DNA of 64,000 bases from positions 30,727-94,726 of the forward strand of contig JBBQKI010000003.1 of assembly GCA_038326725.1 (NCBI GenBank). Reading direction: 5' to 3'. Source of the DNA: JBBQKI01 sp038326725 (GTDB lineage: Bacteria > Bacteroidota > Bacteroidia > Flavobacteriales > Flavobacteriaceae). The notes below the pieces were generated by a model, which ran no database searches, was not told the DNA's origin, and worked only from the letters and a program-made list of their open reading frames with translations. Made by a program: the position numbers and the translations under genes. This document shows positions 51,892 to 60,735 of the stretch, piece after piece. Each line of letters starts with the position of its first letter. Positions within the stretch are counted from its first letter, which is position 1.

Positions 51892-51966
51892 AGCTATTGT
51901 TTGTGCCACAAATATCTTTAATTCTTGGCAAAAGCTATTGAAAAAATCAAGAAGTATTTAAAAGTG

Positions 51967-52680
51967 CTAGAAATAAGCCAATATTTGCAACTGGTCTTTG
52001 TCTGCTCCAAAATAAGCAAATATGTTGTCATTCCCTTGTGCACCAACCAATCCTGCAAAGTGAACGGTATATGTTCCGGCAGGTAAAGAAACATAATCTG
52101 AGCCCGTGCTATAAAAAAACCGGGCTGCTCCCTTGGTTGTACTTCCATTTGAATAAAATTGAGCTGTTAAACCATATGTAGTGGGTAAATAGGATGATGT
52201 TGCATGATTGTAAATAAAAACTGTGGTTTTTACAGTCCTTGAGCCATTATCACTTATTTTTTGAGTACTATTTCTTTCAATACGCCAGCTTAGTGAATAG
52301 TTAATTTCAATGATTGCGTCATCAGTAAGCGTGAAGGACGGAAACGTATAATCACTGGGCACTAGATAGGTAAAATTATCACCTGTACCTGTTTGCACCA
52401 CTTTTTGTTCTCTGTTGTTAGGGATATAATCTTCACTGTCCATTATAAAGCGGATGTTATCGTTTCTGTCTCCTAAAACCAAATCGCCAAAATTGTCAAC
52501 ATAAACTCTGGTTGTTGACTCAACACCCAAGTTATTGGGATTATTTTCTGCATTCAGACCCTCTATTTTTACATTAGAACTACCTCCTGCAACATGTAAT
52601 GTGGATTGAGGATTTGAGGTGTGAATTCCCACCTGTCCAAATGTGAATACCGGAAATAATAAGAATAGTAATATTTTCAT
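51967..52680 (-). CDS. secreted protein of a tandem paralogue trio (third gene)
   Basis: A 237-residue exported protein (signal peptide cut near FTFGQ). The N-terminus of the mature form has the motif VGIHTSNPQSTLHVAGGS, found at the start of many Bacteroidota surface and tail-fibre-like proteins. The rest is beta-rich and ends LPAGTYTVHFAGLVGAQGND, a sequence pattern like jelly-roll (C1q/TNF-like) folds. It is related along its whole length to the two genes upstream, 12 and 11 bases apart. Function is unknown; surface binding or oligomerisation is a guess from the fold pattern. Confidence 0.75.
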   Translation of the reverse strand: MKILLFLLFPVFTFGQVGIHTSNPQSTLHVAGGSSNVKIEGLNAENNPNNLGVESTTRVYVDNFGDLVLGDRNDNIRFIMDSEDYIPNNREQKVVQTGTGDNFTYLVPSDYTFPSFTLTDDAIIEINYSLSWRIERNSTQKISDNGSRTVKTTVFIYNHATSSYLPTTYGLTAQFYSNGSTTKGAARFFYSTGSDYVSLPAGTYTVHFAGLVGAQGNDNIFAYFGADKDQLQILAYF

Positions 52681-52692
52681 GACACTTTTCTT

Positions 52693-53397
52693 TTACTGAT
52701 AAAATCTAATTCTTAATAATGATTCGTTTCCACCAAGTAAAACTGCAGTTGTATTGTTAATATGTCCTGCAATATCAACATGAAATTTTAGTGTGTAAGT
52801 GCCGGGAGGTAATGAAGTGTATGCAAAACCATTGTTGTAAAAAGTACCCGGACCACCACCTGTTGAAATGTTGTAATAATTCTGACTAATCTGGCCATAC
52901 TTGCTTACCTCCTCATCAATTGTAAAGTATGTTTTGACTTGTCTTGCCTGTCCGTCAAATATCCTTACTCCGGTTTGATTAACAGTATTATATGTTTCAA
53001 ATATGTTGTATGACAAACTGTACTTTACTTCAATAAAAGCTTCAGCAAGCAGTGTAATTTCATAATTATAGATATTTGTTATTGTTTTTGGGGCATTGAT
53101 GTTTGTAGCAACTACTTTTGCCGAAAATGCCGGAGAGGCATCTATAATTTGAATTGAACTAATCCCACTTCCAGAAGGTATAAGTGTAATCTCACCGTTT
53201 TTTTCAACATATGTGGGTGCTAACTTTGTCCCATCATTTAATGGATTGTTGTCTACATTTAAAGCATCAATTCTAACTGTTGATTTTTTGCCTGCAATAT
53301 GCAATGTTGCATCCGGGTTTATGGTTCCTATACCTACCTGACCAAAAAATGTGGTGGAGATAATAAATACTAAAAAAGCTGAGTAATAATTTTTCAT
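52693..53397 (-). CDS. secreted protein of a tandem paralogue trio (second gene)
   Basis: A 234-residue exported protein (signal peptide cut near TFFGQ) with VGIGTINPDATLHIAGKKS at the mature start, FIEVKYSLSYNIFE and RQVKTYFTIDEEV in the middle, and LPPGTYTLKFHVDIAGHINN near the end. These positions match its two neighbours, while the middle of each protein differs, as expected for divergent paralogues. The gene is 12 bases from the next and 11 from the previous one. Confidence 0.75.
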   Translation of the reverse strand: MKNYYSAFLVFIISTTFFGQVGIGTINPDATLHIAGKKSTVRIDALNVDNNPLNDGTKLAPTYVEKNGEITLIPSGSGISSIQIIDASPAFSAKVVATNINAPKTITNIYNYEITLLAEAFIEVKYSLSYNIFETYNTVNQTGVRIFDGQARQVKTYFTIDEEVSKYGQISQNYYNISTGGGPGTFYNNGFAYTSLPPGTYTLKFHVDIAGHINNTTAVLLGGNESLLRIRFYQ

Positions 53398-53408
53398 AGG
53401 CTAATGAA

Positions 53409-54104
53409 TTAATATATTCTCATTAAAATTTGGTCTTGATCTACTCCAAACTGAACATGAGTAGCATTGACTAATGAACCACTTCCAACACTTCCGTGAA
53501 AACTTATAATGTGTGTCCCAGCCGGAAGGAATATATATGTAGAAGCGTTGTTATAATATGTTGTGCTTACACCTTGTGAATGTGAATTGATATAACATTT
53601 TGACGTCATACCATATTTTCTGTTTGTACTACCATTTAACAAAATATAATTTCTAATCACTCTTGCTATTTGATCAGTAATCTTGTCTTGCTGTACGTTT
53701 AAATACACTTCAAAACTTAAACTGAACTTTATTTCCATATATGAAGGTCTGTCTAAAGTAACGGTCTTAGTAAAAATTTCCTGATCTATACTTTCAACCC
53801 CAAACTGTGTAATGGATGAAGATTCTGACTCAATATCAATCTCATCTCCATTATTCGTATTGTGAAGTATATCAAAATCTAATGTCAAAATGCCTTCTGA
53901 ATTCACATAAAGAGGAGCATTGATTAGGTTTCGGTTTGACAGGTTATTAATACTGTCAACCATTTCAATTCTAAAAGAAGAATCACTTCCTGCTATATGA
54001 AGTTTTTGCTGAGGATCTGAAGTATTGATGCCTACGAAACCATCTTGAGAAAAAGAATTCCCAAAAATAAAGCAACAAAACAAAAATAATATTTGTTTTT
54101 TCAT
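53409..54104 (-). CDS. secreted protein of a tandem paralogue trio (first gene)
   Basis: A 231-residue exported protein (signal peptide MKKQILFLFCCFIFG, cut near SFSQ) with FVGINTSDPQQKLHIAGSDS, YMEIKFSLSFEVYL, RVIRNYILLNG and FLPAGTHIISFHGSVGSG at equivalent positions to its neighbours. First gene of the three-gene unit; two -7-like boxes lie upstream on the minus strand (54132-54139 TATATTTG and 54148-54155 TATTTTTG). The segment looks more AT-rich than the flanking hisS and permease genes, which suggests an accessory block. Confidence 0.75.
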   Translation of the reverse strand: MKKQILFLFCCFIFGNSFSQDGFVGINTSDPQQKLHIAGSDSSFRIEMVDSINNLSNRNLINAPLYVNSEGILTLDFDILHNTNNGDEIDIESESSSITQFGVESIDQEIFTKTVTLDRPSYMEIKFSLSFEVYLNVQQDKITDQIARVIRNYILLNGSTNRKYGMTSKCYINSHSQGVSTTYYNNASTYIFLPAGTHIISFHGSVGSGSLVNATHVQFGVDQDQILMRIY

Positions 54105-54131
54105 AGGTTAAGATTTTAAAATTGGGCACTT

Positions 54132-54155
54132 CAAATATAGTATAAAACAAAAATA
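54132..54155 (-). promoter_or_regulatory. candidate -7 elements of the paralogue operon
   Basis: TATATTTG (54139-54132) and TATTTTTG (54155-54148) on the minus strand; the first would start transcription about 20 bases before the ATG at 54104. No firm -33 element. The remaining 54156-54351 intergenic stretch is AT-rich with nothing further recognised. Confidence 0.4.
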
Positions 54156-54351
54156 AATCGTTATAATGCTGTTTTTTTTCGACGTAATACACTATTTATT
54201 AGAATTTTGCTTACTAATAATGTGGTATGCTATACATTCTTGTTCAATTTTTAGAGCTATATTGTTTAACTCAAATTGGGCTTTAAGAAATTTTGTAGTA
54301 TAACCTGTAACAAAAAAATATTTGTAAAGTCAAACAACTGAAACCTTAACT

Positions 54352-55590
54352 ATGTTTAAACTACTAGGGGAAAATGTCCGTATCGCCCTCGATTCGATCA
54401 AAAGCCAACTGCTTCGGACTATTCTAACCATCGTTATTATTGGCATCGGGATTTGGGCCTTGGTTGGAATTTTAAGTGCCGTAAAGGCTTTGGAAATGAC
54501 CATCTCTAAAGATTTTGCCTCGATGGGCGCGAATACCTTCAATATTCAACAATATGAATTTACCGTCCAATCTCAAGGTGGGGAAAGGGAAAAAATAAAC
54601 CCGGTAATCAGTTTTAACAATGTTCGTGAATTTGTGGACACCTATTCTTTTCCTTTTACCAAAACTTCTGTATCTTTCCAAGGCACAACCTCTGCCGAAG
54701 TAAAATATGGAAGCGAAAAAACCGACCCGGAAGTGCAGGTTTTTGGGGTGAACGAAAATTATCTCGAAAACACGGGGACCAAATTAGAAAGCGGCCGAAA
54801 CCTGAATATTTTTGATATTGAAAACAATAACAAAATTTGCCTTATCGGTGCCGATTTTTTGAAAAACCTTTTTGAAAATGACGACCCCATTAACAAAACC
54901 ATAAGCATTCGCGGTATAAAATTCAAGATTGTTGGGGTTTTGGAATCAAAAGGGTCCACGTTTGGAAACAATCAAGATTTAAAAGTACTGATTCCAGTGC
55001 AAATGGCGCGCAGTATGTTTTCTCAACCTAACATCAATTACACCATTAGCGTGATGGTAGATGATAAGGAAATGATGCAGGGGGCTCAGGATGCGGCCAT
55101 CGTATCTTTCCGAAACATCCGGGGGTTAAACCCGGTTGAAGAAAATAATTTCGGCATCGAACGCAGTGACGATCTTATTAACCGAATTGGGATGATAACC
55201 GGCTATTTGGAAGCGGCGGCGTGGATTATCAGCATTATTACAATATTAGGTTCTTCGATTGCGCTCATGAATATTATGCTGGTTTCGGTAACTGAACGGA
55301 CTCAAGAAATTGGAATCCGAAAAGCTTTGGGCGCAAAACGCTCCACCATTTCCACACAGTTTTTTATGGAAACCATTATTATCGGTCAGTTTGGAAGTAT
55401 TTTAGGAATTCTGTTGGGAATACTAACAGGGTTTGCTTTTGCCAAAATTTTTGAATTTGATTTTTCGCTTCCTTGGGCAGCAATGATTTGGGGAACTATC
55501 ATAACATTTATTGTGGCGGTAATTGCAGGTTCCTATCCCGCTGCCAAAGCCGCGAAGTTGGATCCGATTGAAAGTTTGAGATATGAATAA
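54352..55590 (+). CDS. ABC transporter permease (MacB/FtsX type)
   Basis: A 412-residue inner-membrane protein: membrane helix near 18-45 (LLRTILTIVIIGIGIWALVGI), a large periplasmic MacB-PCD domain about 50-275, then three helices near 285-310, 340-365 and 375-400 with the FtsX signature TERTQEIGIRKALGAKRSTI. It would work with a separate ATPase that is not adjacent, so the system (lipoprotein release, peptide or macrolide efflux) is not determined. Start at the ATG at 54352. Confidence 0.88.
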   Translation: MFKLLGENVRIALDSIKSQLLRTILTIVIIGIGIWALVGILSAVKALEMTISKDFASMGANTFNIQQYEFTVQSQGGEREKINPVISFNNVREFVDTYSFPFTKTSVSFQGTTSAEVKYGSEKTDPEVQVFGVNENYLENTGTKLESGRNLNIFDIENNNKICLIGADFLKNLFENDDPINKTISIRGIKFKIVGVLESKGSTFGNNQDLKVLIPVQMARSMFSQPNINYTISVMVDDKEMMQGAQDAAIVSFRNIRGLNPVEENNFGIERSDDLINRIGMITGYLEAAAWIISIITILGSSIALMNIMLVSVTERTQEIGIRKALGAKRSTISTQFFMETIIIGQFGSILGILLGILTGFAFAKIFEFDFSLPWAAMIWGTIITFIVAVIAGSYPAAKAAKLDPIESLRYE

Positions 55591-55611
55591 TTAAGAAGCA
55601 AGAAGAAAGAA

Positions 55612-56085
55612 TTAGGAAGAAAGAATTTCCTTAAATGCTTCGTAAACCTTTCCTTTAGTAATTACTGCGCCTTGCTGGATTAATGAAAAAACCTCAACAT
55701 TCCTTTCCTTTGAAAAGGGTTTTGAAGCTTTATAAATTGATACTTCATCGGAAGCTAGATTTTCTCGAAGCCATTTAAACCCTTCGTCTATAAGTATATT
55801 ATTGGAAGAATTACTTGTTTTGACTCCAATAAATTCAATGATTTCTCCATCAATTTTAAAAAGAAACATTTCCTGCGGACTATTATTTTCCAAATACTGG
55901 GTTTTGTTTAAAACCCCTTCCCATATAAGATCGCTAAAGATGTCCAGTTCCTGTTCCGCCAAATGGGGAGTTTCCTTTTTGATTTTTTTCCATTCTTCGG
56001 CAGTAACGGTTTGAGTTGCTAAGAAGTTTATGAATTCTTTGGAGAGTTCTTCAAACTGTTCTTTAGTAAGGCGGGCGTATTTCAT
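55612..56085 (-). CDS. DUF6495-like small protein
   Basis: A 157-residue cytosolic protein starting MKYARLTKEQFEELSKEFINFLATQTVTAEEW, resembling the DUF6495 family of Bacteroidota. It is highly helical and acidic in the first half; the second half includes DEGFKWLRENLASDEVSIYKAS. Function unknown. It lies after the rplI terminator, so it has separate transcription. Confidence 0.7.
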   Translation of the reverse strand: MKYARLTKEQFEELSKEFINFLATQTVTAEEWKKIKKETPHLAEQELDIFSDLIWEGVLNKTQYLENNSPQEMFLFKIDGEIIEFIGVKTSNSSNNILIDEGFKWLRENLASDEVSIYKASKPFSKERNVEVFSLIQQGAVITKGKVYEAFKEILSS

Positions 56086-56100
56086 TTTTAATTAAAAGTA

Positions 56101-56134
56101 AAAACCTTTCCCGTTTGATGTGGGAAAGGTTTTA
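56101..56134 (-). terminator. intrinsic terminator of the rpsF-rpsR-rplI operon
   Basis: AAAACCTTTCCC (minus 56133-56122) pairs with GGGAAAGGTTTT (56112-56101), 12 bp, then T-rich sequence. It ends the ribosomal operon before the DUF6495 gene. Confidence 0.85.
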
Positions 56135-56153
56135 AAATATAATATTTGAAAGA

Positions 56154-56606
56154 TTATTTTGCTTCCGCAATTACTTCAAAATTAAAAGCTGCAACAACGT
56201 CGCGGTGAAAACGAATAGTTGATTCATATTGCCCGGTGCGTTTTATGATTCCGCCAGGAATTGAAATAAACTTTTTATCTATGATTACATCTTGTTTTTC
56301 AAGTGCTTCTGCAAGGTCGGCATTGGAGACAGAACCGAAAAGTTTATCCTTTTCACCGGTTTTGGCCACGATTTTAATTTCCAAACCGTTAAGTTTATTA
56401 GCTTCTTTTTGAGCGCTTTCTATTGCTTTTTTCTCTTTAAATGCACGTTGCTTCATGGTTTCTGCTAAAACTTTTTTTGCCGAAGGCGTGGCCAAAATAG
56501 CTTGACCCTGGGGTATCAAAAAGTTTCTTCCGTAGCCATTTTTAACATTTACAAGATCGTCGGCAAAGCCTAATTTTTCTACGTCTTTTTTTAATATAAG
56601 TTCCAT
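56154..56606 (-). CDS. rplI: 50S ribosomal protein bL9
   Basis: A 150-residue ribosomal protein: MELILKKDVEKLGFADDLVNVKNGYGRNFLIPQGQA is the bL9 N-terminal domain with the conserved KNGYGRNFLIP, followed by the long connecting helix and the C-terminal domain. It lies 13 bases after rpsR, last in the operon. Confidence 0.97.
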   Translation of the reverse strand: MELILKKDVEKLGFADDLVNVKNGYGRNFLIPQGQAILATPSAKKVLAETMKQRAFKEKKAIESAQKEANKLNGLEIKIVAKTGEKDKLFGSVSNADLAEALEKQDVIIDKKFISIPGGIIKRTGQYESTIRFHRDVVAAFNFEVIAEAK

Positions 56607-56619
56607 ATTGCTTTGCTTT

Positions 56620-56916
56620 TTATTTTAATAAATCGGCTACATAAGGCATCAAGGCCAAATGGCGTGCCCTTTTTACGGCAACGGCCACTTTCCTTTGATA
56701 TTTCAAAGAAGTGCCAGTTAGCCTTCGTGGCAAGATTTTCCCTTGCTCGTTCACGAACTTCAATAAAAAGTCCGCATCCTTGTAATCGACATATTTAATG
56801 CCCGATCTTTTAAAACGACAGTATTTCTTCGTTTTATTGGTTTCAATATTAAGCGGGGTCAGGTACCTGATTTCCCCATCTTTTTTTCCTTTTGCTTGTT
56901 GCTCAATTGTTGACAT
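56620..56916 (-). CDS. rpsR: 30S ribosomal protein bS18
   Basis: A 98-residue protein with the bS18 core KYCRFKRSGIKYVDYKDADFLLKFVNEQGKILPRRLTGTSLKYQRKVAVAVKRARHLALMPY. It binds bS6 on the small subunit. It lies between rpsF (three bases apart) and rplI. Confidence 0.97.
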   Translation of the reverse strand: MSTIEQQAKGKKDGEIRYLTPLNIETNKTKKYCRFKRSGIKYVDYKDADFLLKFVNEQGKILPRRLTGTSLKYQRKVAVAVKRARHLALMPYVADLLK

Positions 56917-56919
56917 GGC

Positions 56920-57258
56920 TTATGCTGTTTTTTTGTTACGGGTTCTTCTTTTTTCTGCCCATAAAATGGCATGTTTGTCCAAGCTTACGGTTATGTAGCG
57001 CATAAAACGCTCATCTCGTCGGAACTCTACTTCCAGATCTTTAACGGCATCACCTTCAGCGGTGAATTCGAACAAGTGGTAGAAACCACTTTTTTTGTGT
57101 TGAATGGGATAGGCCAGTTTTTTCAGCCCCCAATTTTCTTGGGATATCATCTTAGCACCTTTAGAAACAAGAAGATCTTCGTATTTCTTAACTGTTTCCT
57201 TTATCTGATCTTCAGATAAAACGGGATTTAAGATGAAAACAGTTTCATAATGATTCAT
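56920..57258 (-). CDS. rpsF: 30S ribosomal protein bS6
   Basis: Start set at the ATG at 57258 (112 residues, MNHYETVFILNPVLSEDQ), the classical bS6 N-terminus; an open frame extends 28 codons further upstream, but the promoter at 57313 makes it unlikely. The core LAYPIQHKKSGFYHLFEF and DERFMRYITVSLDKHAI fit bS6. First gene of the rpsF-rpsR-rplI operon. Confidence 0.96.
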   Translation of the reverse strand: MNHYETVFILNPVLSEDQIKETVKKYEDLLVSKGAKMISQENWGLKKLAYPIQHKKSGFYHLFEFTAEGDAVKDLEVEFRRDERFMRYITVSLDKHAILWAEKRRTRNKKTA

Positions 57259-57312
57259 AAAAAATCTATTAAAATTATTAATTAAAACAAATGGCCTTAC
57301 GCCAAGAGCGTG

Positions 57313-57343
57313 CAAAAATACTACTTTATTTGGAAACCGCAAA
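57313..57343 (-). promoter_or_regulatory. canonical Bacteroidota promoter of the rpsF operon
   Basis: On the minus strand TTTG (57343-57340), 19-base spacer, TATTTTTG (57320-57313). Start near 57306 gives a leader of about 48 bases. Confidence 0.8.
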
Positions 57344-57416
57344 CCTAAATTTCACTTGTTGTTTAACTTTTACTCAGGACGAAATGCAACATTTTTACGT
57401 TAAATGAAAAATAAAA

Positions 57417-57447
57417 TTGCATTTCATCGATTATTTTGATATGTTTG
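57417..57447 (+). promoter_or_regulatory. canonical Bacteroidota promoter of the LytTR regulator gene
   Basis: TTG (57417-57419), 20-base spacer, TATGTTTG (57440-57447). Start near 57454 is 16 bases before the GTG start codon. Confidence 0.65.
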
Positions 57448-57469
57448 TGGTAACCAAATATTTTTAGTT

Positions 57470-58183
57470 GTGGAGAAAACCATCCTTAAATGCGCCATTG
57501 TAGACGATTCTACGCTACAAAGACTTTCTATAGTAAAACTTGTAGAAAATCATCAATCCCTACAACTTGTTGGAGAATATAAAAATGCCATTGAAGCAAA
57601 AATGGGGCTGGTGACCACGGAAATAGACCTTATATTTTTGGATATTGAAATGCCAATCCTTTCTGGGTTCGATCTTTTGGACGATATTTCCCATAAACCA
57701 CAAGTTATTTTTGTTACCGGAAAAACCAAATACGCCTTTAAAGCATTTGATTATGATGCGGTGGATTACCTTCAAAAACCAATTTCCAAAGATCGCTTTT
57801 TGAATGCTGTCCATAAAGCCATTGTTAACCATAAATTGAAAAACGAAGAAGGCTTTGTTGAAGAAGACTTTATTTTCGTGAAAAGCAATCTCAAAAAAAG
57901 AAAGGTTTTCCTTAACGAACTTCGCTACGTTGAAGCTTTGGGTGATTATGTGAAATTGGTTACCGATAATGATTCGCTCGTAGTCCTTTCCACTATGAAG
58001 GCCTTTCAATCGTTATTGCCAAATGACCGATTTCTGCGCATCCACAAATCATTTATCGTGAACCTTGAAAAAGTGGAACGCTACAACAGCAAAACCATTG
58101 AGCTTGAAAAAGAGAAATTGCCACTGAGCCGTAACCGGAAAACAGATTTAATGGATGCGCTTGCCGCTACCCATCGCACTTAA
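57470..58183 (+). CDS. LytTR family response regulator
   Basis: A 237-residue protein from the GTG at 57470. The receiver domain (1-120) has acidic Asp12-Asp13 and phosphorylatable Asp58 in LIFLDIEMP; the Thr/Lys switch FVTGKTKYAF follows. The LytTR DNA-binding domain (about 135-233) has VFLNELRYVEALGDYVKLV and FLRIHKSFIVNL. Related regulators control surface and cell-wall genes. No histidine kinase is adjacent, so it is an orphan. Its stop shares TTAA with the convergent priA stop. Confidence 0.93.
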   Translation: MEKTILKCAIVDDSTLQRLSIVKLVENHQSLQLVGEYKNAIEAKMGLVTTEIDLIFLDIEMPILSGFDLLDDISHKPQVIFVTGKTKYAFKAFDYDAVDYLQKPISKDRFLNAVHKAIVNHKLKNEEGFVEEDFIFVKSNLKKRKVFLNELRYVEALGDYVKLVTDNDSLVVLSTMKAFQSLLPNDRFLRIHKSFIVNLEKVERYNSKTIELEKEKLPLSRNRKTDLMDALAATHRT

Positions 58184-60627
58184 TAATTATCCACATCAAC
58201 CGTTACCCTTACTGTTGAAAATTCTTTTAAGGAGTTAAAGCTCCGCTGGATTTCAAGTATATATTCTTTTGTTTTAACCAAGGATTGTTTTTTGGGGATT
58301 TTGATCAAGATATTGCTCAGGAATTTATTTCGTATCCTGCTAACTGGCGGCGGTTCCGGCCCAAGTACATTTTCGTGAAGCTTCATCTCCAACGCTTGCC
58401 CAAACCAAGTGGATGCTTGTTGCATTTTGGCCAAATTACTATCCTTAAACGTTATTTTTATTGTACGGAAAAAAGGCGGGTATTTAAATTTATACCTTTC
58501 TTCCAATTCACTTTTAAACATTCCCTCAAAATCATTTTCACATACTTGTTTTAAAATGGGATGGTACGGATTATAGGTCTGGATCAACACCTTTCCCTGC
58601 TTTTTTGTTCTCCCCGCCCTGCCGGCAACTTGAAGTAAAAGTTGAAAACTCCTTTCGTGTGCTCGAAAATCGGGAAAATTAAAAAGATTGTCGGCATTCA
58701 TCACTCCCACAAGGCTTATATTCCTGAAATCCAATCCCTTAGCTAACATTTGGGTGCCTACCAAAATATCAATTTCTTCATTTTCCAAAGCTTCAATAAT
58801 TTTTGAATAAGCATGTTTACCACGTGTGGTGTCCTGATCCATGCGTGCTATTTTTTGTTCCGGGAAAAGGGTTTTCAATTCTGTTTCAATTTGCTCAGTG
58901 CCAAAACCTTTTGTATCGAGTGTTTCGCTGCCACAGGCAATACACCTTTCCATCATGGCCATGTGGTAGCCGCAATAATGGCAGCGCAATTGATTTTTTT
59001 GTTGATGATATGTCAAACTCACATCGCAATTGGGGCATTGGGGTGCAACGCCGCAAGTGGTGCATTCAACAACGGGAGAAAAGCCCCGCCGGTTTTGAAA
59101 GAGGATGATTTGTTCTTTGTCCATTAAAACTTCCCGCATTTTTTCGAGTAAAGTGTCGCTGAAGTGACCGGTCATTTTTTTTTTGAAATGTTTCTCTTTA
59201 ATATCAACCAACTCAATATCCGGCACAAGTACATCTCCAAATCGTTTTTTTAATGTTACGAAACCAAATTTATCGTTAGTGGCGTTATGGTAACTTTCCA
59301 AAGATGGTGTTGCGGAACCCATCAATATTTTTGCCTTGTGGAGCTGCCCCAAAACAATACCGCCATCGCGCGCATGATACCGCGGTGAAGGATTATATTG
59401 CTTAAATGAAGGTTCGTGTTCTTCATCTATAATAATCAACGCTAATTCTTGAAAAGGCAGGAACAAAGAGGATCGCGCCCCGATGATTAGTTGCGCTTTC
59501 GGCTTGTTTTCCAAAACATTTTTCCATACCTCTACCCTCTCGCTCATTGAAAATTTGGAATGATAAACTGAAATTTTTTCGCCAAAGTATTTTTGCAAAC
59601 GCATAATAAGTTGAGTAGTCAAAGCAATTTCTGGCAACATGTACAACACTTGTTTTCCGGTTGTTAGGATTTCCTCTATTAGTCGCACATAGATTTCGGT
59701 CTTCCCACTGGAAGTTACTCCGTGCAAAAGTGTAACATCATGTTTCTCAAAAGAAGCTTTAATCTCTTGGAAAGCCTGATGCTGGGCTTCATTTAGGGTT
59801 TTTATCAAAAAATTTGCTTCGCCCGAAAATTCGATTCTGTCTTTTTGAATAAAATATTCTTCTAAAATCCCCTTGTCTATCAAAGTTTTTAAAACTCCGG
59901 CAGTGGCACCACTTTTATTTTGGAGCGTAATGGAATCTACGGGTTTTTGCTTCGTGGCATTGAGCATGAAAAGGTGCATCAAAACTTCCCGCTGCTTTGG
60001 GGCCCGTGTGAGAGAATCTAACAGCGGGCGTAAATTTTCTTCGGAAGTGTAATGGCAAGTTAATTTTATATAGCGCTTCAGTTTGGGCACATATTGCTCA
60101 AAAAGGTTTTCTTCAACTTCGATTACTTTTTTTTCAATCAATTTTTGAATAATGGACACCACATTTTTTCTGTCAAGAATAGAACGGACATCGTTTAGGT
60201 GAAGTGAAGATTGTTGTTGCAAGGCTTCGACCACCAAAAATTCATCATCGGTCAAATTGTTTTCATCGGCAGTTTTTGAAGACAAGCGCACAATTGTTTC
60301 ACTTTCTAACAAAAAGGCACCGGGCAATGCCGCTCGAACCATTTCTCCCAAAGTACACATATAATATTTTGCAATCCATTGCCAATGTTCCAATTGAAGA
60401 GTCGTGATAATAGGGGATTCATCCAAAATCTGATCAATTGATTTGGTTTCGTATGCAGGAGGTGCTATGTTATGCACTCGAAAGACAATGGCCGTGTAAA
60501 TTTTTGACTTGCCAAAAGGAACTGCAACGCGCATTCCAGGTTTTAAAAAACCCGCCTCATCTTTATTTACGCTATACGTAAATGTTTGAGTTAAAGCAAT
60601 GGGAAGAATAACATCTATGAAATACAC
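58180..60627 (-). CDS. priA: primosomal protein N' (replication restart helicase)
   Basis: An 815-residue helicase that reloads the replisome at stalled forks. The N-terminal 3'-DNA binding domain starts YFIDVILPIALTQTFTYSV. Helicase motifs are GVTSSGKTEIYVRL (Walker A), IIIDEEHEPSFKQY (DEEH box), MGSATPSLES and LLQVAGRAGR. Zinc-binding cysteines occur in CTTCGVAPQCPNCD and LRCHYCGY/CIACGS. Length is slightly above E. coli (732), which is usual for Bacteroidota. Converges with the LytTR gene, sharing four bases. Confidence 0.96.
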   Translation of the reverse strand: MYFIDVILPIALTQTFTYSVNKDEAGFLKPGMRVAVPFGKSKIYTAIVFRVHNIAPPAYETKSIDQILDESPIITTLQLEHWQWIAKYYMCTLGEMVRAALPGAFLLESETIVRLSSKTADENNLTDDEFLVVEALQQQSSLHLNDVRSILDRKNVVSIIQKLIEKKVIEVEENLFEQYVPKLKRYIKLTCHYTSEENLRPLLDSLTRAPKQREVLMHLFMLNATKQKPVDSITLQNKSGATAGVLKTLIDKGILEEYFIQKDRIEFSGEANFLIKTLNEAQHQAFQEIKASFEKHDVTLLHGVTSSGKTEIYVRLIEEILTTGKQVLYMLPEIALTTQLIMRLQKYFGEKISVYHSKFSMSERVEVWKNVLENKPKAQLIIGARSSLFLPFQELALIIIDEEHEPSFKQYNPSPRYHARDGGIVLGQLHKAKILMGSATPSLESYHNATNDKFGFVTLKKRFGDVLVPDIELVDIKEKHFKKKMTGHFSDTLLEKMREVLMDKEQIILFQNRRGFSPVVECTTCGVAPQCPNCDVSLTYHQQKNQLRCHYCGYHMAMMERCIACGSETLDTKGFGTEQIETELKTLFPEQKIARMDQDTTRGKHAYSKIIEALENEEIDILVGTQMLAKGLDFRNISLVGVMNADNLFNFPDFRAHERSFQLLLQVAGRAGRTKKQGKVLIQTYNPYHPILKQVCENDFEGMFKSELEERYKFKYPPFFRTIKITFKDSNLAKMQQASTWFGQALEMKLHENVLGPEPPPVSRIRNKFLSNILIKIPKKQSLVKTKEYILEIQRSFNSLKEFSTVRVTVDVDNY

Positions 60628-60682
60628 TTTTTTTAATTAAGGGTTAATAATTATAAATTATCGATTTTTGTGTTATTAAAAT

Positions 60683-60710
60683 AAAAAAAGGCCACCAAAT
60701 TTGGCAGCCT
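60683..60710 (-). terminator. intrinsic terminator after the DUF2147 gene
   Basis: On the minus strand AGGCTGCCA and TGGTGGCCT form a stem with two wobble pairs around a short AT loop, followed by seven T residues (60689-60683). Confidence 0.8.
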
Positions 60711-60735
60711 AAAGATAGTATTTTAAGAAAAAGAA

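Noticed and set aside
54167..54304. 45-codon plus-strand frame in the gap before the ABC permease
   Set aside because: Very AT-rich, no -7 box or leader, and unfavourable composition; treated as chance.
57259..57306. bS6:bS18-binding leader upstream of rpsF
   Set aside because: A small GGC/GCC hairpin exists, but no CCG loop of the known leader motif could be seen.
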